7,935 bases of DNA from JAGOME01 sp039812375. Lineage in GTDB: Bacteria > Actinomycetota > Actinomycetes > Actinomycetales > Dermatophilaceae. The stretch is taken from NCBI GenBank assembly GCA_039812375.1, contig JBDIAO010000117.1:1-7935 (forward strand), in the 5' to 3' direction. The number at the start of each line of letters is the position of its first letter. Positions within the stretch are counted from its first letter, which is position 1. A program made the position numbers and the translations under genes. Under the pieces are notes generated by a model. That model was not told the origin of the DNA and did not search any database. It saw only the letters and a program-made list of their open reading frames with translations. Of the stretch, positions 4,969-7,935 are shown one piece after another.

Positions 4969-5265
4969 TCAGCCCTGGATCGGTGTCTTGGGCGCGGGGA
5001 TGACGCGGGCGAGGTCGAAGAAGGTCGGCTCGCCCACGGGCGCCCCGGGCGGCATGTTCGAGGCGACGTTGCCCTCGAACCAGGCCCGCCAACTCTCGCG
5101 GCTGTCCCACAGCTCGACAACCCGGTAGCCGGTGTCCGTAGGGCCGCTGCAGTGCCCACCGAAACCGGGTGCGGCCGTGAGCTTGTCGATGAGCCCCAGG
5201 CGCTCGAACTCACGCATCGCCTCCTCGGTGATGCCCGGCGTGTCGTGGATCATCAAGATGGTCAT
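4969..5265 (-). CDS. Small monooxygenase-like protein (dimeric alpha/beta barrel)
   Basis: This 98-residue protein starts TILMIHDTPGITEEAMREFE and continues with GGHCSGPTDTGYRVVELWDS and ESWRAWF. This is the strand-helix-strand-strand-helix pattern of the antibiotic-biosynthesis-monooxygenase-like (ABM/EthD-type) dimeric ferredoxin-fold proteins. Members are cofactor-free oxygenases, heme-degrading enzymes, cyclases or simply ligand-binding proteins. His66 in the GGHC segment is in the region that often carries a functional His, but no specific activity can be assigned. The start is the ATG at 5263-5265, where the conserved fold begins. Its ATG overlaps the stop of a possible 23-codon ORF as ATGA, suggesting coupled translation. 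It ends 43 bp before the aldolase gene, and the shared direction supports one operon. The open frame reaches 5391, but that extension crosses a tandem repeat and is not protein-like. Confidence 0.75.
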   Translation of the reverse strand: MTILMIHDTPGITEEAMREFERLGLIDKLTAAPGFGGHCSGPTDTGYRVVELWDSRESWRAWFEGNVASNMPPGAPVGEPTFFDLARVIPAPKTPIQG

Positions 5266-5333
5266 GGCCTCAACCTGCGTCCGCGACGTTGTGTTCGACA
5301 GTGACCGTGTTCGACAGTGACCGTGACAGCCAT
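5262..5333 (-). CDS. Possible 23-codon leader or truncated ORF, coupled to the monooxygenase-like gene
   Basis: An ATG at 5331-5333 is preceded by GAAAGGA with 7 nt spacing, one of the best Shine-Dalgarno sites in the window. The frame reads MAVTVTVEHGHCRTQRRG and a few more residues. It stops at TGA in ATGA, overlapping the start of the next gene. The first residues (MAVTVTVEH) look like the opening beta strand of an ABM-type protein. The basic tail is produced by a 16-bp tandem duplication. It may be a leader peptide that couples translation to the next gene, the start of a broken second ABM-like gene, or the original ribosome entry for the operon. No family can be claimed at this length. 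Confidence 0.4.
   Translation of the reverse strand: MAVTVTVEHGHCRTQRRGRRLRP
5291..5322. repeat. Perfect 16-bp tandem repeat upstream of the monooxygenase-like gene
   Basis: GTGTTCGACAGTGACC occurs twice in a row (5291-5306, 5307-5322) and is followed by GTGACAG, a partial third echo. It lies 26 to 57 bp upstream of the monooxygenase-like ATG and inside the possible small ORF. Since 16 is not a multiple of three, loss or gain of one unit shifts that ORF's frame: with a single unit it would end after 15 codons at a TGA just before the next ATG. It could alternatively be a regulator-binding direct repeat. Confidence 0.85.
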
Positions 5334-5407
5334 GGTGGCGTCCTTTCCGTGGAGGATGCCGCACCCGTTTCGCAGGTGTTGCACTCTCCAAGGCGTTCCG
5401 CCCCGAT

Positions 5408-5420
5408 GGAACGACGTTCC
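5408..5420. promoter_or_regulatory. Short perfect inverted repeat after the regulator gene
   Basis: GGAAC-GAC-GTTCC lies just beyond the regulator stop and about 75 bp before the small ORF. Its stem is only 5 bp with no T-tract, so it is a poor terminator. It could be an operator half-site pair for the downstream genes. Its function is not shown by the sequence. Confidence 0.25.
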
Positions 5421-5425
5421 GTGGC

Positions 5426-7935
5426 TCAGCCGCGGACCTCCCACCGGATCGGGGTGGTCGGGTCCGGATTGTAGGAGCACCAGTGACCGGTGCGCACGGA
5501 CACGCTCAGATGATGTCCCAGGTCGTCGGCGCGGGCCTCGATCGCTTCGATCGCCCGACGCAGACAGCGGGTGACGTTGACCCGGGCGTGCTCGTATCCG
5601 TCCTGCTGAGGCCGGTCTCGCCCGCCGAGCCCGGTCGCGGCCCGCAACTGCGCCAGGAGGGCGTCGTACTCCGCCTGTGCGCGGATGGACGCGCCCGCGG
5701 CGGCGACCCGGTCCGCCTCGTCGAGCTGGGTCTGGAGCTCGAGCAGGCGCCGTCGGTAGGCCTGCTTGGCCCGGGCATCGAGCACCGGTCCCAGACCACG
5801 GTTCACCGGAGGGGCGCCGCTCTGGTCATATCCGGCCAGGCTCGTCGCCGCGACCTCCCGACCAGGTTGAGCCAGCAGCCGGGCGAGCTGGGCCACGCCT
5901 CGGGTCGGTGGCAGATCGAAGCAGCGACCGGCATACGTGACCGTCCATCCCTGCCCACCGCGAGCGAGCTCGGCTGGCTCCGCGACGGGGCGCACGGCCC
6001 CCTCCGCCCGGCTGCCCTCCCACCTTTGGTGCAGCACCATCCCCACTCGCCCCGCCAGGCGCTCGGAACGCGCGCGGTGGGTTCGGGCTCTATCGGATTC
6101 GCCGATCCCGTCGTATGCCGCTGCCTGCGCTGCGCGGCTCGCCGCCTCGAGGGTGGGTGAGCCCAGGGCGATGGCGTTCGCGAGTGCCCGAGCACCGTCG
6201 ACAAGTGCCGCGTGGTGGTCGCCGGTCAGGTTCGCCAACTGCGCCAGGAGCAGGTCGACCGATTCGATCTGCTCGGCGGCAACCACACGCCCCGACCAGG
6301 GACGCAACTCGGCCAGGACTGCCGAGGCGCCGTCTGCGCATTGCAGTGCCACGACCAGATCTGCCAACTGGGTCAAGGTGAGCAGCGGGGTCGCCGACTC
6401 GGTGAAGCGTCCCGGTTCCCGCAGCCACGGGCCGATCCGCGCCCGCGCAGCACCGGGCCGCCCGGCGACGAGTTCGTTGGTCGCGGCATGCAGCTGGATC
6501 ATGGTGTTGTCGCGATGGTCATCGACCAGCCACCGGTGCCGGTCGAAGAGCTCCCCGACATGGGGGTCGACGAGTTGGAAGTGGCGGGCCAGGGTCGTGT
6601 AGGTCTGGGTGACATAGCCAATGGCGTACAGGGGTTGCAGCGGCGGGTTGGCCGCAGCCACCGCATCCTCGAGGCCGTGAGCAAGCTCGGATGCGCGGCG
6701 CCGGTCCCCGCTCAGTGCCGCCAGGACCACCTGGGAGCGCAGCGCAGCCACCCGCCAGTCCGCGGATGGCGACACTGCAGCGAGGACGGAGTTCTCGTCA
6801 GCGGTTGCCCGGGCCGCCGCGAAGTCACCGCTGGCCAACTCGGCCTCAAGCCGCCAGCTCAGGCCCACCCGCAACAGGTCGGGGCGTTCGGCACGCCGAG
6901 CCAGGGTGATGACCTCGTCGGCACACCCGTCCCGCTCGCGCAGCCGCTCCGGTGTCGTCACCCACAGGAACCGGTCGAGCAGGGCCCGGACGATCCCGGC
7001 GGGATCATCCAGTCGACGCGCCACCGACAGCGCCCGGGTGGTCGCCTCCTCCGCGAGCTCCGGAGCGATCGGTGCTTGCTGCGCCAGTGCAGCGATCCGA
7101 CCGAGCAACTCCACCTGCAGGAGGCTGTCCCGCCCACCGAGCCCGACGTCGAGCTCGAGCAGCCGGGCCCGACCTTGCGGGTCGGGCTCCACCGGCATGC
7201 TCCACCGGTGCCGGGCGACCTCGAGGCGTGCCCCCAGTTCGAGGTCGTCGACCTCAAGCTGCGAGCCGTGCGCGAAGACCTCCAGGGACGTGGTCATGTC
7301 ACCGGTGTCCCACAAGGCGTTCCCGAGGGTCAGAGCCAGCCGGGCCCTCGCCGTGGGATCGGCTCCCGCGTGCTCGCAGGCCGCCACCGCCGCGCGAAGC
7401 AGCGCCACCGCATCCGCGCTGCGTCGGGAGCGGATCAGTCCATCGGCCGCGATCTCGCACGCCTGGACCACGTCCTCGACGGTGGCGCGGGTCGGCAGGG
7501 CCCTGACGAGGTTACCTGCGTACTCGGGTGCGTTCGAGGCCTGTCTCCACGCGGCCGCAAGCGCGGCATACCGCCGACGCTGCTCGTCCGGGCTCAGCCG
7601 CTTCGCCGCCGCCTCGGCGAGCAGCCCGTGCCGGAAGTGCAGCACCCCGTCCTCGAGCGTGAGGACCTCGCCAAGCACGGCTGCGTCCAGGATCTCCTGG
7701 ACTCTCTCCGGGGTCGCAGCGCACACCTGGGTCAGCACCGGCAGCGGGAGGTCGGTCCCACCCAGCGCGAGCACTGACAGGACCCCCAGCTCGTCCTCGC
7801 CGGCACGACCCAAGGTGGCCTCGAGGACATCGGCCGCAGCCTTGCCCGGGGTCGAGCCGTTGCGCAGGACCTCGCGGACGAGAAGCGGGACCCCACCGGT
7901 GCGCCGATGGAGTTCGCGGGCTTGCTCACTGCGCA
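5426..7935 (-). CDS. Large STAND/AAA-type ATPase regulator-like protein, C-terminal 836 residues (start outside window)
   Basis: The frame is open to the right edge, so the N-terminus is missing. The visible part begins ELHRRTGGVPLLVREVLR, the end of the AAA_16/STAND NTPase module seen in MalT/LuxR-type regulators. A winged-helix-like piece follows (LGVLSVLALGGTDLPLPVLT ... LHFRHGLLAEAA), then about 500 residues of Ala/Leu-rich helical repeats of TPR type. The last 173 residues (nucleotides 5947-5429) form a conserved domain: WTVTYAGRCFDLP, GVAQLARLLAQPGREV, a basic coiled coil (LDARAKQAYRRRLLELQTQL), ARVNVTRCLRRAI and VRTGHWCSYNPDP. I recall this ending from many actinobacterial ATP-binding regulators. 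It replaces the LuxR helix-turn-helix, so DNA binding, if any, must lie in this domain or in the unseen N-terminus. The proposed role is a signal-responsive ATPase switch. It lies upstream of and co-oriented with the monooxygenase and aldolase genes, with 92 bp to the small ORF, suggesting control of or co-expression with them. Confidence 0.82.
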   Translation of the reverse strand, partial: RSEQARELHRRTGGVPLLVREVLRNGSTPGKAAADVLEATLGRAGEDELGVLSVLALGGTDLPLPVLTQVCAATPERVQEILDAAVLGEVLTLEDGVLHFRHGLLAEAAAKRLSPDEQRRRYAALAAAWRQASNAPEYAGNLVRALPTRATVEDVVQACEIAADGLIRSRRSADAVALLRAAVAACEHAGADPTARARLALTLGNALWDTGDMTTSLEVFAHGSQLEVDDLELGARLEVARHRWSMPVEPDPQGRARLLELDVGLGGRDSLLQVELLGRIAALAQQAPIAPELAEEATTRALSVARRLDDPAGIVRALLDRFLWVTTPERLRERDGCADEVITLARRAERPDLLRVGLSWRLEAELASGDFAAARATADENSVLAAVSPSADWRVAALRSQVVLAALSGDRRRASELAHGLEDAVAAANPPLQPLYAIGYVTQTYTTLARHFQLVDPHVGELFDRHRWLVDDHRDNTMIQLHAATNELVAGRPGAARARIGPWLREPGRFTESATPLLTLTQLADLVVALQCADGASAVLAELRPWSGRVVAAEQIESVDLLLAQLANLTGDHHAALVDGARALANAIALGSPTLEAASRAAQAAAYDGIGESDRARTHRARSERLAGRVGMVLHQRWEGSRAEGAVRPVAEPAELARGGQGWTVTYAGRCFDLPPTRGVAQLARLLAQPGREVAATSLAGYDQSGAPPVNRGLGPVLDARAKQAYRRRLLELQTQLDEADRVAAAGASIRAQAEYDALLAQLRAATGLGGRDRPQQDGYEHARVNVTRCLRRAIEAIEARADDLGHHLSVSVRTGHWCSYNPDPTTPIRWEVRG

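Noticed and set aside
4926..5213. N-terminal extension of the aldolase to a start at 5213
   Set aside because: It overlaps the monooxygenase-like gene in another frame and has no family similarity. The ATG at 4925 has a good ribosome site.
6212..7777. 521-residue plus-strand open frame
   Set aside because: It is antisense to the large ATPase regulator, whose conserved motifs run without a break. The plus-strand product is rich in Arg, Gln, Gly and Pro and has no recognisable domain.

Overview
The window is very GC-rich, uses many GTG starts and carries actinobacterial versions of several families: a FitA-type VapBC pair, a Doc toxin with an HPLVDGNKRLGW motif, and a large ATPase regulator with a characteristic Actinomycetota C-terminal domain. 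It most likely comes from a high-GC actinomycete; I cannot name the genus.

Left part (1-2950): the window opens on the 3' half of a tRNA with encoded CCA, most likely tRNA-Lys. Next comes a stretch dominated by toxin-antitoxin material. There is one intact vapBC operon (minus strand). There is also a vapC relic with an internal deletion, and an antitoxin-doc pair collapsed by deletion into one out-of-frame fusion. A two-domain GIY-YIG nuclease-family gene follows on the plus strand. A 37-bp imperfect repeat, itself a piece of vapC, lies on both sides of the doc/GIY-YIG segment. A 20-bp tandem repeat follows the second copy. This looks like an eroded accessory island at a tRNA gene, although no integrase and no second attachment site are visible.

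Middle part (3047-4250): an alkylmercury-lyase (MerB)-like gene lies on the minus strand with no other mer genes in view. Upstream of it is about 540 bp of gene debris. The debris includes a fragment of a class II aldolase that matches the intact aldolase next door over 38 identical bases.

Right part (4251-7935): an apparent minus-strand operon. In transcription order it holds a large STAND/AAA-type ATPase regulator (5' end outside the window), a possible 23-codon small ORF, a small monooxygenase-like (dimeric alpha/beta barrel) protein, and a class II aldolase/adducin-family protein. The small ORF contains a perfect 16-bp tandem duplication. It has a good Shine-Dalgarno and overlaps the monooxygenase start as ATGA, which suggests translational coupling. 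The regulator plausibly controls the small catabolic-looking genes that follow; this is inferred from order only. I see no clear evidence for a wholly new system. The items most worth checking are the small-ORF/monooxygenase/aldolase operon, the orphan MerB-like enzyme, the aldolase lacking the usual active-site Glu, and the decayed toxin-antitoxin cluster.
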